A DNA stretch of 64,000 nt from Ophiosphaerella korrae (lineage: Eukaryota > Ascomycota > Dothideomycetes > Pleosporales > Phaeosphaeriaceae), in assembly GCA_028456385.1 (NCBI GenBank), contig JALNQF010000035.1, forward strand, positions 241,199-305,198, read 5' to 3'. The notes below the pieces were generated by a model, which was not told the origin of the DNA, did not search any database, and saw only the letters and a list, made by a program, of their open reading frames with translations. This document shows, in pieces, positions 30,706 to 41,274 of the stretch. Position 1 is the first letter of the stretch. Each line of letters opens with the position of its first letter. The position numbers and the translations under genes were made by a program.

Positions 30706-31696
30706 GTCGTCTATGATGGCTACTGATTCGAGAAGTTGGATTCGAGAAGCTGGGTTCACAAAGCTGGGGTTAGAAAGTGTCTGCGTAGAAGGTGATTTGT
30801 AGGTTGAAACAGCGTGACAAAGGTATTGTAGAAAGCTCAGCAAATTTTGTTTGTACCATGTTTACATTGTGGTGAATAAGTCAAACCTCGAACAGCCTTA
30901 CAATGTGCACTTCCGTTCACTTTCACTTTCGCTCGACCGTTGGCAAAATGACGAAATGGCAGACTGACAGGATTAGAGGAAATACTTGGTCTGATTCTCA
31001 AGATAGTTTGCTTGATGCCCGAGAGTTTTTGGCTATGCTCATGTTTCCCATAATGGGGCGCTAGTATCAATTTCCATGGTTGACTCCGCCTACACGCATC
31101 CACAACCTGCTCTTGTAAATGACATAAAAAAGGGTCTGCCATTGCTGGTCTTTTGAAAAGCTCAGAAGGAAATAGACGTAGGAATCAAAGGCCAACTTTA
31201 ACATATTGCCTTTGAGGATGTACATTACATGTGTGTGCACTGTACCACATTGCAGTCGAGCCAAGTTTTGAGAAGGGTACCTCGCCCATGCCTGTCGCCG
31301 GAGCCATGACTCTCTCTTCATGCCATCCACATGATTTTGATTCATCGACGCCGAAACAATGAAAGACATGCAAGATTAGAATTTAACCACGGCGAACATT
31401 GTGAGTGGTCATGGAGGTTCCGGTGCTCTGCAGCGTTAACTTATTATTGGCAACATTTTTCTAAAAGAAAGGCAACGATATGGAAAAGCTAGGAAAGGAT
31501 GAAGCCTGCAAAGGGTTGGTAGAACAACATGTGCGTCAATATCCGAGCACGTGATACAACCCATCAGGACAAGGGGCCCGATTGTGGAAATGCCTCGGCA
31601 GACCGCGCACTGGCGCTACCCGCCTCCGACCTTTCGCTCGTGCAACGCTGAGCGCTCATTACCGACACTTGTGTATCGCAGCCCTCTTGCTGCCAG
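30706..31696. other. Divergent intergenic region upstream of PEX14
   Basis: 991 nt between head-to-head genes. Short ORFs lack protein features. It is probably the promoters of both neighbours. Confidence 0.45.
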
Positions 31697-32973
31697 ATGG
31701 TCAAGATGGTCCGCGAGGAGCTGATCACGTCAGCTGTAAGAATGATCCCCTTCCATCAACGACTCAGTACTGACTCAATTAGATCTCGTGTATGTTACCG
31801 CCTTCATCACCCTCCGACGTCTCCTAATCTGTCTGTAGTCCTGCAAGATCCGTCTGTCGCAAGCGCGCCTCTTGAGAAGCGCATTGCTTTCCTCCAATCA
31901 AAGAATCTTACGCAAGAGGAAGTCGACATCTCCCTGGCGCGCGCAGCCGGCGAAGACCCCAGCCAGCCTCCTCCACCACAACAGACTTCTGCGCCTCCGA
32001 ACTATGCATACAACAAGCCTCCATCAGCTGCCCCAGCATATGGCTATCCTCCACCACAAGGCTACTGGCAGCCGCCACCACCACCGCCAGAGTACGGACA
32101 GTCATGCACCCTTCATGTAACCGATACTAACCACCCCCTAGGCCCCCGAAACGCGACTGGCGAGACTACTTCATCATGGCGACGGTGATGGGAGGTGTGG
32201 GCTACGGCATGTACTTTACCGCGAAGCGCTACATTATGCCGTTGATTCAGCCTCCAACACCACCACAGCTGGAGCAAGCCAAGGCTTCTGTTGATGAGTC
32301 ATTCAAGCGCGCATTCGATCTCTTGGAACAGTTGAATACCGACACATCCGCCCTCAAGGCTTCAGAAAAGGCCAGGACAGAGCAACTAGACAATGCCATT
32401 GGCGAGGTGGAAAGCGCATTAGCAAGCTTGAAAGAGTCGGCGAAGCGACAAGGAGAGGACAAGAAGCGCATCGAGGAGGACGTGCGCGGTCTCCGGGGCC
32501 AGCTTTCAGAGGCATTGAGCGCACAGACAGAAGCTACCGACAAGGCGCTCCGGGGAATATCCACCGAGCTCAAGAGCTTGAAGACTGTTATTAGCAGCCG
32601 TATGACTGCTGCCGCCCCACGCCCTGCACCCACGACACCCAGCTACTACGGCATGAACCAGGCACAGACTTCTACGCCAGCACCGACGGTCAACAGTACA
32701 TCTAGCACCCCAGCCCCTGCATCACAGCCATCTACCCTTGCGCCCACTGAGCAGACGGACGCCACAGGCGAAGCTGAGGCTCAAGGAAATACCAGCACTG
32801 CAACATCCACTACGCCCACTCCATCAACGGAGAAGCCTGCTACACCATCATACGGTAGGCAGGTTGGTGGTCATGCTGCGATCCCCGCCTGGCAAATGGC
32901 GGCCCAGAAGAAGAGCGAGGAAGCGAAGAAGGACACTAGCGAGAGCGGCACAGCTGTTGAAGCTAGTGCATAG
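31697..32973 (+). CDS. PEX14: Peroxin 14, peroxisomal import docking protein
   Basis: Predicted 379-aa peroxisomal membrane protein that docks cargo-loaded Pex5/Pex7 receptors with Pex13/Pex17. Four exons: 31697-31735, 31783-31789, 31839-32100, 32142-32973. The N-terminal receptor-binding domain assembles as VREELITSAISFLQDPSV, then LEKRIAFLQSKNLTQEEV, a diagnostic Pex14 block. The first part requires a 7-nt exon (ATCTCGT). A Pro-rich linker (PPPPPPEYGQ) leads to PPKRDWRDYFIMATVMGG and a hydrophobic segment up to YIMPLI, then a long coiled coil (about residues 155-255) and a Ser/Thr/Pro-rich tail. CTGAC, CTAAT and CTAAC branch sites sit in the three introns. The GTCATG donor of intron 3 is weak but is the only one restoring frame. 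Confidence 0.94.
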
Positions 32974-33406
32974 AAGCATGTAAAATCTTGAGAAAGTTTC
33001 GTTGGTCCACTTCACGGACTACAGCAGTTTGGAGTTGGCCACAACCATTATCAGCGCGTTTGCTTTTCCATAATTTAGGTTTTCTATCATATGTATTATC
33101 TGGTACGTACAATGTCAATGGTTAGATGTCATTTGCGGCCTGTGCAGTTCTATACTTCGTCAGTGTCTTTATCTTCTGGTAACTCAACTGCTTCCCCACG
33201 GCCATATAGCAACATCAGTGTAAACTCGACCACTCATATTCATAACAAAAAGCTAACCTAGCGTCAGTACAAACAGCTACAAGAGAAGAACTAGAGCCCT
33301 ACAGAAAAACACCAGGATGAATAAACCCCAAGCCCTCACACCTCTAAATACCCCCGCCCCCCCCTCCCACCCCCAACCCCCTTTCTCCCTCTCCACCCTA
33401 CCCACA
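32974..33406. other. Convergent intergenic region
   Basis: 433 nt between the PEX14 stop and the stop of the next minus-strand gene. It contains a very C-rich, purine-poor stretch (33340-33450) on the plus strand. No gene seen. Confidence 0.5.
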
Positions 33407-33841
33407 CTACCCACCCAACTCCCCCTCCAAATCCCACCCAAGCACCCCTGCCACAATCTCCACCCTCCTCAAATCCTTATACCACTTACTAAATATCGTC
33501 TCAGCCACCCACTTATCCTTTTCCCTCGCCCACTCCGTTTCAAAGTCCTTGACTAGCGGATCGCTCCGCCGCTTGTCCCACAGTGCGGCCATCTTGCGCC
33601 GTCGCGTTGCGTCGTCATCCGCGAGCATCCAGTATGACTTGTAGAGCTCGTGCGGCGAGGAGAAGTATGGGTTGCGCAGGTCGGATTCGACAGCGGCGAT
33701 GAGGGACAAGCGGAGGAGCGCGGGGTCGGGGAGGGGCTTGGGTCTGGGTTTAGGGGATGCTGGGCGGGGGTTGTCAGGGGCGGGATTGAGGAGGGTGGAG
33801 ATGGCGGTCGAGGGCGGGTGTGGGTTTGGGTGTTGCGGCAT
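33407..33841 (-). CDS. Small hypothetical protein
   Basis: A 144-aa single-exon ORF. A Pro-rich N-terminus (about 1-40) is followed by an ordered-looking helical part: LLRLSLIAAVESDLRNPYF, ELYKSYWMLADDDATRRRKM, WDKRRSDPLVKDFETEWARE, KWVAETIFSKWYKDLRRVE. Aromatic and charged residues are balanced, unlike a shadow frame. No domain is recognised. It diverges from a small plus-strand gene, with only 135 nt between starts. Confidence 0.6.
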   Translation of the reverse strand: MPQHPNPHPPSTAISTLLNPAPDNPRPASPKPRPKPLPDPALLRLSLIAAVESDLRNPYFSSPHELYKSYWMLADDDATRRRKMAALWDKRRSDPLVKDFETEWAREKDKWVAETIFSKWYKDLRRVEIVAGVLGWDLEGELGG

Positions 33842-33976
33842 ATTGGTTGCGAATTTCGGATCGATGGAATGGTGTGTTAGGTAAGGGAAAAAAAATAGGT
33901 CAGGTGGAAGACGCGGTTGGGTGGGATTCTTACTTCACCGGCCGGATTGGATGGCTCTGTTGTTCGCCATAACACC

Positions 33977-34369
33977 ATGGATAGTGAATTATCAGCTTCA
34001 CACACCACCTGAGCATCCTCGTCCTACCCGCTTTTCCACGCGCTAGTCACCACTGGAACGCTGCTGTACCACAGACTAGTCCAAGCCTCATTCTCCCCTC
34101 TTCACCCGCCACTCCCCCAGCTAGTTATCGTTCTGGGGTGCAGCGATGAGGCTGTGCTCGCGCGTCTGGGTGAATGGGGGCAGTCCGACGACCGAGAAGA
34201 AAATATACGACGACGACTGGGGAGTTGGAGAGAGGTAAATGGCGGAGGTAGTAGCGATATACGTGGGGCAGGGAAAGGTGTGCGGATAGCGGCAGAGCGA
34301 GAAGTAGAAGACATGCATGCAGAGATAGAGGAGGTGTTGGTGGCGCGGGGGGTGATTGCGCCGATGTGA
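33977..34369 (+). CDS. Small hypothetical protein, two-exon model (tentative)
   Basis: From 34013 the frame is open to the stop at 34367-34369 and reads like protein: LLYHRLVQASF, LPQLVIVLGCSDEAVLARLG, AEREVEDMHAEIEEVLVARG. An ATG in good context at 33977 is in the same frame, but a TGA (34010-34012) intervenes. A 63-nt intron (33984-34046, GTGAAT...CTAG) removes the stop and keeps frame, giving 109 aa starting MDITTGTLLYHRL. The donor is weak. The gene fits tightly between a divergent neighbour and the convergent seipin gene (52 nt). Antisense frames are also open, so this could be chance. Confidence 0.42.
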
Positions 34370-34421
34370 GATGGGGTGATTAATGTTCGGATCTGTCGCC
34401 GTTGCTGAGACGGCCGCGTCG

Positions 34422-35797
34422 TCAGTTTACGACGCGGGCTCGGTCGAGGCTGCTTTCCATGCCGGTTCCGATGCCGCTGTCGGTGAATGTGGCTTCTCGC
34501 TCTCCACTCCTTACGGGCTCTTGCAATACGAAATCGTCGTCTTCGTCGTCTGCTTCTGCTTCTTCGCGCGTGGGTAGGTCTTCTAGGGCCGGCGTATCGC
34601 GTTCTTCCTTCGGCGTCGTAGATCGATAATGCAAAGGCTGATGTGAAGAAAGCGTAGGAAAAGTGCGCGACGTATCAGACAAAGGCGTTTTAGGCTCCGT
34701 GTCGTCCTTTGGCTCGGGCTTGGGTGTGGATTCCCCTTCTTGTTTGATACGCTTATTTGTTAGCTCTGTGGTTGACGCCTTTCCAAATAGCAACATGAAG
34801 ATAGCCCAGGTGAAGAGAAGCACGCCCATTTCCACGCTCCAGAACAAACACGTCCCAACTATTGCAGTGCTCAGCCAGTATCGATACATGAGCCATCGAA
34901 GCCCCTCCAGTCTCGCACTGAAGCGTACTGACACGCTATACACTTCCAACGGATGCCGCGACTGGAGCTCGATCCTGACAGAAGACGGAACATTGCGCGC
35001 TCCCCTTTCAAACTGGACCGACTCCATCATATTGACTTTGATGTGCTCGGACTCGGTGTGCCAACCGACGAGGTAGAGCGGGAGGCGAAGCAAGCGGTAG
35101 GCGCGCTCAATGACATAGCTTCGGTAGGTCAGAATCGCAGGCCGCTTGCTTGTGGCCAGTACAACTGGGCCACCCCCCAGCCCATCCGTTGCCGTCTTCC
35201 GCGTCGTCGCTCCAGGAACGCCTCCATGGCTATGATCCTGCACATTCCACTCTTCATCCCAGCCCATCATCTCCCTGAAGCCTGCGCCTCCAGCTGACGG
35301 ACTGCGCATTTCAAGCCCCACCATCCAATTCCCCGCATCAAGATTCGTCGCACTCCTCGGCACTGCGAGTTCCACGGTAACGTCGTATTTCTGCCTGCTC
35401 ACCAGCCCCGCAAAATTTGCGATGCCGTACGGCCATTGCTTCAACTCTGACCGTATTATGTTGGATGGCTGGAAGCTGCTATGTCTGGTGACGTCGCTGT
35501 GGTCGTATTGGAGGTAGACCGGGACTGTGATGCCGCGCACAGGGATGTAGGAGTAGTAAAAGGACGTGTACGCAACCGTTGCGAGGCCGAACAGAACGGA
35601 TGATGCGATAAACAGTAGGATAGTGCGGAGATATGTTCGAAGCAGGGCCGGCGACGTTGCGATGCGAAGGGGTAGCAACAGGGTATCCTGGCCTATCATT
35701 AGTGTACGTTGTGTGCAAGCAGGTACAAGCATACTGCGGCATACTGGAGGAAAGGCTCCGGCTCCTGCTTACGCGAGCCGCCTTCCGTCTTCTCCAT
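34422..35797 (-). CDS. SEI1: Seipin (lipid droplet assembly protein)
   Basis: Predicted 431-aa ER membrane protein acting at ER-lipid droplet contacts in droplet formation and size control. Exon 1 (35773-35797) encodes MEKTEGGS plus one base; exon 2 (34422-35692) continues RQDTLLLPLRI. If translation began at the Met in LMIGQDTLL instead, exon 1 would not be needed, so the N-terminus is uncertain by about ten residues. The first membrane helix is TILLFIASSVLFGLATVAY, the luminal beta-domain starts FYYSYIPVRGITVPVYLQY and includes YDVTVELAVPRSATNLDAGN and FMVGLEM-like NWMVGLEMRSP, and the second helix is WLSTAIVGTCLFWSVEMGVL and following. The C-terminal 110 residues are cytosolic, acidic and disordered. 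Order and topology are those of fungal seipins. Confidence 0.92.
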
Positions 35798-36764
35798 CGC
35801 TGGTCTTCGCCGGCATCCGACGTTGTGTGGTTAAGTGACGGGCAGAAATGTTGACTGTCACATGCGCCATGAGATGAGGTGACGTGACGTCGGCGGTGAG
35901 CACAGACGCGGACGCTTGCGCCATTCACTCACCAACCCATGCCGCGCCAAGCAAGTCACACTTGCGCCATCTGCAGGAACACGCCCACCGCCAGAGCCGT
36001 TGGTCGGTGCACAGAAGGACGTGCATCCATGTGGGTGGCCGGCTATCGACCCGATCGAATGTCTCGCCGCTTGATTCATGTTGTGCATGGAGTCGTGTAC
36101 GGAAAACTTGTAATTGAAACAACACTATGATCCTGCCTAAGTATCCTACACATCCTAACAATGGTCCAATACGCCTAGACAAAGGAAAGAGAAACGTGGC
36201 GACAGACGCTCAAAATGATCCCAGCCCCAACGCCATCCTGGAGCCACAATCGTACATCTGTGCGCCAGACATAGTAGAATCCGTCCAATCGTGCTACAAA
36301 AAGGTACATGGTATCATCCCAAAGCCTCTACTTCACCGTCAAAGGAAATCGAGGCGGACTATGAAGCAAACGCAGAATTTAGGAAATAGTGTAATGAACG
36401 AGAGCCCCCCCAAAGTACATTATAGATCGCGAGTACCTCGCAGAGATGCAAACATCTGTAAGCGGTGCCGCAACAGAGCCATCTACAGGCGAAATTCTTC
36501 AAGCTTTCGAGAACAGAGCCGGCCCAGAACTTTTTGAGAGATCTGCAAGTACATTATCACCTTCGTAATAACGACAAAGCCGCAAGCAAGCGGGAAAGGA
36601 AAAAAAGAAAAAAAAAAGAAAAAAAGAAATGCCGTGAGAGTCGTAACGTCATGAAGCGCTGAGAATAGGTACAATGACTTTTTTCATCAAACGTCCTCCT
36701 ACGTTTTTGTTGTGGTTGTTGGTATTCGTGCCGAGTTAGATGAATGGTTATCAATGTGTTACTC
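35798..36764. other. Intergenic region
   Basis: 967 nt upstream of seipin, up to the stop of the next gene. It includes an A-rich tract at about 36598-36629. A 136-codon plus-strand ORF (36127-36537) lacks motifs and was not called. Confidence 0.45.
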
Positions 36765-39121
36765 TCAAGAGAAGGTGCCCATCCTCGGAGGTGCTTTGCG
36801 AGGGTTGCCCATCATTGAGCTGTGGAGCCGAGAGGAGGCTTTCGTGACACCAGAGAGCGGCGAGCTATGTGGGCCGGCATGTAAAGAAGTCCGACCCACG
36901 CGATTGGGCCTCGATCGTTTACGAAGAGGAGTAATGAGAGCCTCAGCAGACTTGCCGGATCGAACTGGACGAGAGACTGAAGCACGGCCGGCCGGATCCT
37001 GTGGAAGCGAAGCCACGTCGCGATATCGATTCTGGTTGTTGCGGAACGCAGTGACGACGCCACGATCAAAATGCTGGAGCATGGCATCTGAAGTAGACCG
37101 CTTGCGTGTAACAGGCGTCTCGGTCATCGGCGTGGCCTGGGCAGGAGTGGATCCATTGAGCGCCACCCGGGAGGTAGTCGGTGTAGCAGGCACATCAGTA
37201 TCCTCATAGTCTTGTTCTACGTCGGTGTCATCTTCTTCCGAGCCAAAGTCCATAAAATCGGCAATGTTTAAATCTTCCTCGTAGTCTTCAGAATCATCAA
37301 AGTCGTCATCGTCCATTATGTTCATGTTGCCATTGGATCCGATACTGACAAAGGGATAAAATGCCTCTGGTGGGCCAATGCTATCATTGCCGAAGAAGAA
37401 TTCATTGCTTGGAGCCGACCCAAAGATACCAGTGAGCATGATGTCGGTGCCAAGGGCATTATTGAGGACTTCATTGCTAACCTCGCTATCCGAGGCATTC
37501 AACTGCGCAATGGAGTTCCTTGGACTGTTATTGGCTGTGCTACTGGTGCTGCTATGAGTCCCGTTCAATGGGAGCCAAGGAGTGATTGCAGGGCGAGGCC
37601 GATAAAACGTGACGGTTTTGGTAGCCCTGTTGGTAACAGCAATAGCTTTAGTCGTGTCATTGTGAATGAAGATACCGCGAGGAGGCGGGATTTGGCGGCC
37701 AATCGGTCTGGAGCTGCGCTGGAATGGTTTGGGGGTGGCAGCCCGAGAGCTTGGCGCCGAAGGTGGTTGGGATAGCACAGATTTGTTCTGAAGAGGTGTC
37801 TGGGGTGGGGCGTCTGTAAAGTCCTCTTCATCAGTAGTATCACCCATATCAGCTGTGGATGTGTGTCAGTGGATAAAATAAATTCAGTTCCAAGCATGAC
37901 CATACATTCGTAACCACTCGACTCTGCAGAGTCCTCATCGGTATCATCTAGATGTCCGCCTCGTACAATGCGAGTTTCTTCCTGACCAAAGTCCCAGAAG
38001 GAAGCGTCAGATTGAGGAGAAGCCAAGTCTCCGTTATCGTCGTCATTATCGTTTTCAAGAAGCTGATGTAAAATGGGAGGCAGCTTGTCTTGTTCAAGGA
38101 AGAGATCAGGAAAGATGCTGCTATCAAGCTCGGAAGATTCTGAGCTGGAGCTATCTGATACTTGTACCTCATCGTCGAAGCGAACACGCTTCGTAGAACT
38201 ATCTGAGTACTTCCGCTTCGCGGCTGGGTCAGGAGATGCAGGTAGAGCCTCTGGCTCGAAGAATTGAGCAAATCCATAGTCAGGAAGACCTGAAATATAA
38301 GCGTCGCCTAGTGGGGCAGTGACATCAAAGATGTTATCGCTCACACAGCTCTCGAGACTGAGCCGACGAGCGTCACGAAATTCGTTGAGCAGAGTCGTTG
38401 CCTGCTGCTCTTCTTGCAAAATGAAACTTTCTTCTTGTTGTTCCATGACCTCTAGGTCGGAATCATCATCAGGGATGAGATTAATACCGCTATAATCTTC
38501 ATCATCACTCTCAATGGCGTTCTCGTGGAAATCATCTTCATCTTCCTTATAGGTTAGCAGCGGTTTGGTAGCAATGTTGCTGAGCTTGCGCGCCATCTTG
38601 CGCCTGGGAAACTCTTGATCAGTGGAGTCATCTCCAAAGAGTATAGATGTGCTTGAGAGGTTGCTGAACGTGCGTTTCTTGTTGTTCATTAGTAGCTGGC
38701 TCACCGGGTGCTTGCTATACATAAGCCCCACCCCATTGGGTGTAGGTTCATCGTGGCCTGCCTGTGTATCATCGTCGACAGGCTCTACGCGAATGGCGGG
38801 TCGTTTACCCCTTCCCTTACCCTTGCCAAAACCATGGGGTGGAGCGGATACCTCTGTCTCGTCGTCTTCATCTTCTTGGTCAGCGCCCTGAGTGGAGCTA
38901 CTGTCTTCTTCATCGTCTTCATTGGCGGTGTCTTCGGTGGTTGCCTGTCCGTCTCCTCGCCCTTCAGTTTGGTGGTTGCTTCCTGGTGCAGTGTCTTGCG
39001 AGGCAGGGCTCCGTTCGTTGTAGCGGGCGGCAGTGGTAGTGTCGTACATGAGCTTGCGGTCCTGGTGGTGATGTCCACCGAGGTCGGATATGGCTGGTCG
39101 AGAGTAGGTGACGTGGGCCAT
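36765..39121 (-). CDS. Acidic disordered hypothetical protein
   Basis: Predicted 767 aa from exons 37906-39121 and 36765-37852. The intron 37853-37905 has a GTATGG donor and a CACAG acceptor; splicing joins SSGYE to SDMGDTTDEEDF in frame. The start MAHVTYSRPAISDLGG is preferred over a Met 11 codons upstream. Several runs of D/E alternate with basic motifs such as GKGKGRGKRPAIRVEP and KRKYSDSSTKRVRFDDEVQV. The central GIFIHNDTTKAIAVTNRATK and FYRPRPAITPWLPL look ordered. The end, KRSRPNRVGRTSLHAGPHSS and MMGNPRKAPPRMGTFS, is distinctive and probably conserved. It is likely nuclear by its basic clusters; no domain or function recognised. Confidence 0.82.
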
Positions 39122-41274
39122 GATTGGCTGCAGGTGTGTGGTGTGATTGGGCAAGGGGTACGGGGCGGTGAATGATGTGGCTTGGGAGGGTGCGAGGGGA
39201 AGAGAATCTTGTTGAGGGAGTAGACAGCGGTCGACAGACAGAGTTTGTGGTGTGCTAGGTGGCCAGGCTCTTAACTATGGTAGAGCGGAAGGCAGGGCGT
39301 CGATGTTCGTGGGATGAGCCGGATGAACTGACAAAACTGGAAGTGTGCAGTGCAGGCCGGACGATGAATCAATTGTTGGAGACGGTTGCGAGCAGGGTGT
39401 GCTACACGCAATCGTGGATTTGTATCGTCGTTGAGTTGAAGTCTCGCGAGCTGGCCGGCTGGATGGCCTACAAAAAAATGTAGGCCACCCAGAGGGGAAT
39501 TAGCACTCAGCGATTGCCTGCGGCATTGTCTCGACGAAGATGGATATGGATATGGCTAGGTGTGCTTCTGTATACGATTCTTGAGTGACTTGGTATCCGT
39601 GTGGTATGCGGAGGGCGAGGGCGGGTGGGCAGCACCAGAGGATATGGAAATTTAGGAAGCCGCTTGGCGCGCTAGCCCGCTTTTGGAGGGGGTCAGTGCA
39701 GCGGTGAGTGCGACAACCATGACTGGGGACTTTGGATGGGAGTCATCGAGCCACACCAATTGCAGGCCGCGCAGGTATCTCGACGCATGCTGGGCCTTCT
39801 CTGTCCTGCGGATGCCTCCTTTCACCCTCTCAAAATCACACATGCCTTCTGCCTGGGCTCTTCGCCGGTCTCTGGTCGCAGTCGCGTGCCCCTCTTCGAA
39901 ATAATGGTTGCCCCACTAAAACTCAATCTTCGACGGCCGCAAAAACTGGCAACAATGATGCACTGACGCTCATTGGCCCCTGGGAAAACACGAGCCCGGC
40001 TACATCGTGCAGCAACGAAACAACAACCCGCATAAATTGCTGCGCTTACCGTAGCACTGTCGCACACACATGCCTTCCTCGCGCTCGTTATAATTAATAT
40101 CCCGCGATGCAATGCCTCGTAAAAAGAAAAGTACATTCAAACGGCTTTGTGTTATTAGCCCGCCGACATGCCCAGCTAGAACGTCTCCCCTCACGGGACC
40201 ATCATGTGCCTTGACGTCGGCAGCCTAGTCCCTTGCCCCTCCAGGTCAGACTAACTGTCTATCGATACGCTTTAGGCTGGCGGTGCCGGAACAAAAAAGG
40301 CGGTGAAGGCGGTGCAAACGCAACCGCTCTGGAATGGTACAAGCAGCAGCGGGCCGCTGCTTGTGATAATGCAGCCACGCGAACCCGAGACACTGACCTG
40401 CGCATCAGGTATTTATAAGGGACAACTGGGCATCCTACCTACCTAGTTTGGCGCTGGAATGTGTCGCCATGCCCCCCAGACTTTCGTAGTTGGATTCCTT
40501 GCCAGATTGGCATAGACAGGAAGGATTCGAGGAGCCGCTCTACGAGGCTGAGCTCTTACCTGATCTGGCTGCAGCATGCAAGCCGGTGGATCAAAGAGAT
40601 GCGACCCACAGTGTAATGGTTGGACAAGATCAGTAGTCCGTTACGACAACAGCAACATTGTCTGCGTGTCCAAGTACGTCATGCTGCTGATTGGTCCTTA
40701 GAATTTTACATCCGGAAAGGTACCTCTGCCATTCGCTCAAGGTCGGCTTCCAGCATTGATCTCGCTCGCTTATGTTGCCACACACTGGTGTGTCAAAATA
40801 ACCCCAAAAGCGCACTGATCAGCTCAGTGATATCTACACACTCGAGCATCAGGACGGCACACTGGGGATAATTTTCAAAAGGCAATGTGATTTTCGTAGC
40901 TACATACTAAGACATATTGAGAGTCCTACAAATTCAGCCCTGAAACACTTGTGACTGAAATCTTGGCATTAAGCCATCTTTTGACATGCAAGTTGACGTC
41001 GAGGACATAGCCACCAAGTACAACACACCCAGGCGGTCTGAGAAATGACAACTGGCCGGTAACAGACGGACTCCAGTGGAGAACCGTACGCACCAAACGC
41101 ATCTAGGGTCCAAGGGCCGTACTTCACAAGTCCAGATCACCCAGAATATCCGGGCCACAAAGAACACAGTAGCCGCAGGCAGTCACGTCGGCGCCGGTCA
41201 GCTGTTCGCTTACGCAACAAATATCTACGATTGATACACAACGCACGTAGCCGAGAAGCGACTTGGCCCGAATT
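39122..41274. other. Large intergenic region
   Basis: 2,153 nt between two minus-strand genes. Short ORFs occur on both strands but none has protein-like composition, an intron model or a motif. A TATA-like TATTTATAAG lies at about 40410 with no gene behind it. No tRNA T-loop or repeat was recognised. Confidence 0.45.

Noticed and set aside
36127..36537. 136-codon plus-strand ORF
   Set aside because: No motif, no hydrophobic core and random-looking composition.
39259..41167. Several 60-120-codon ORFs on both strands
   Set aside because: None has protein-like composition, an intron model or a plausible partner exon.
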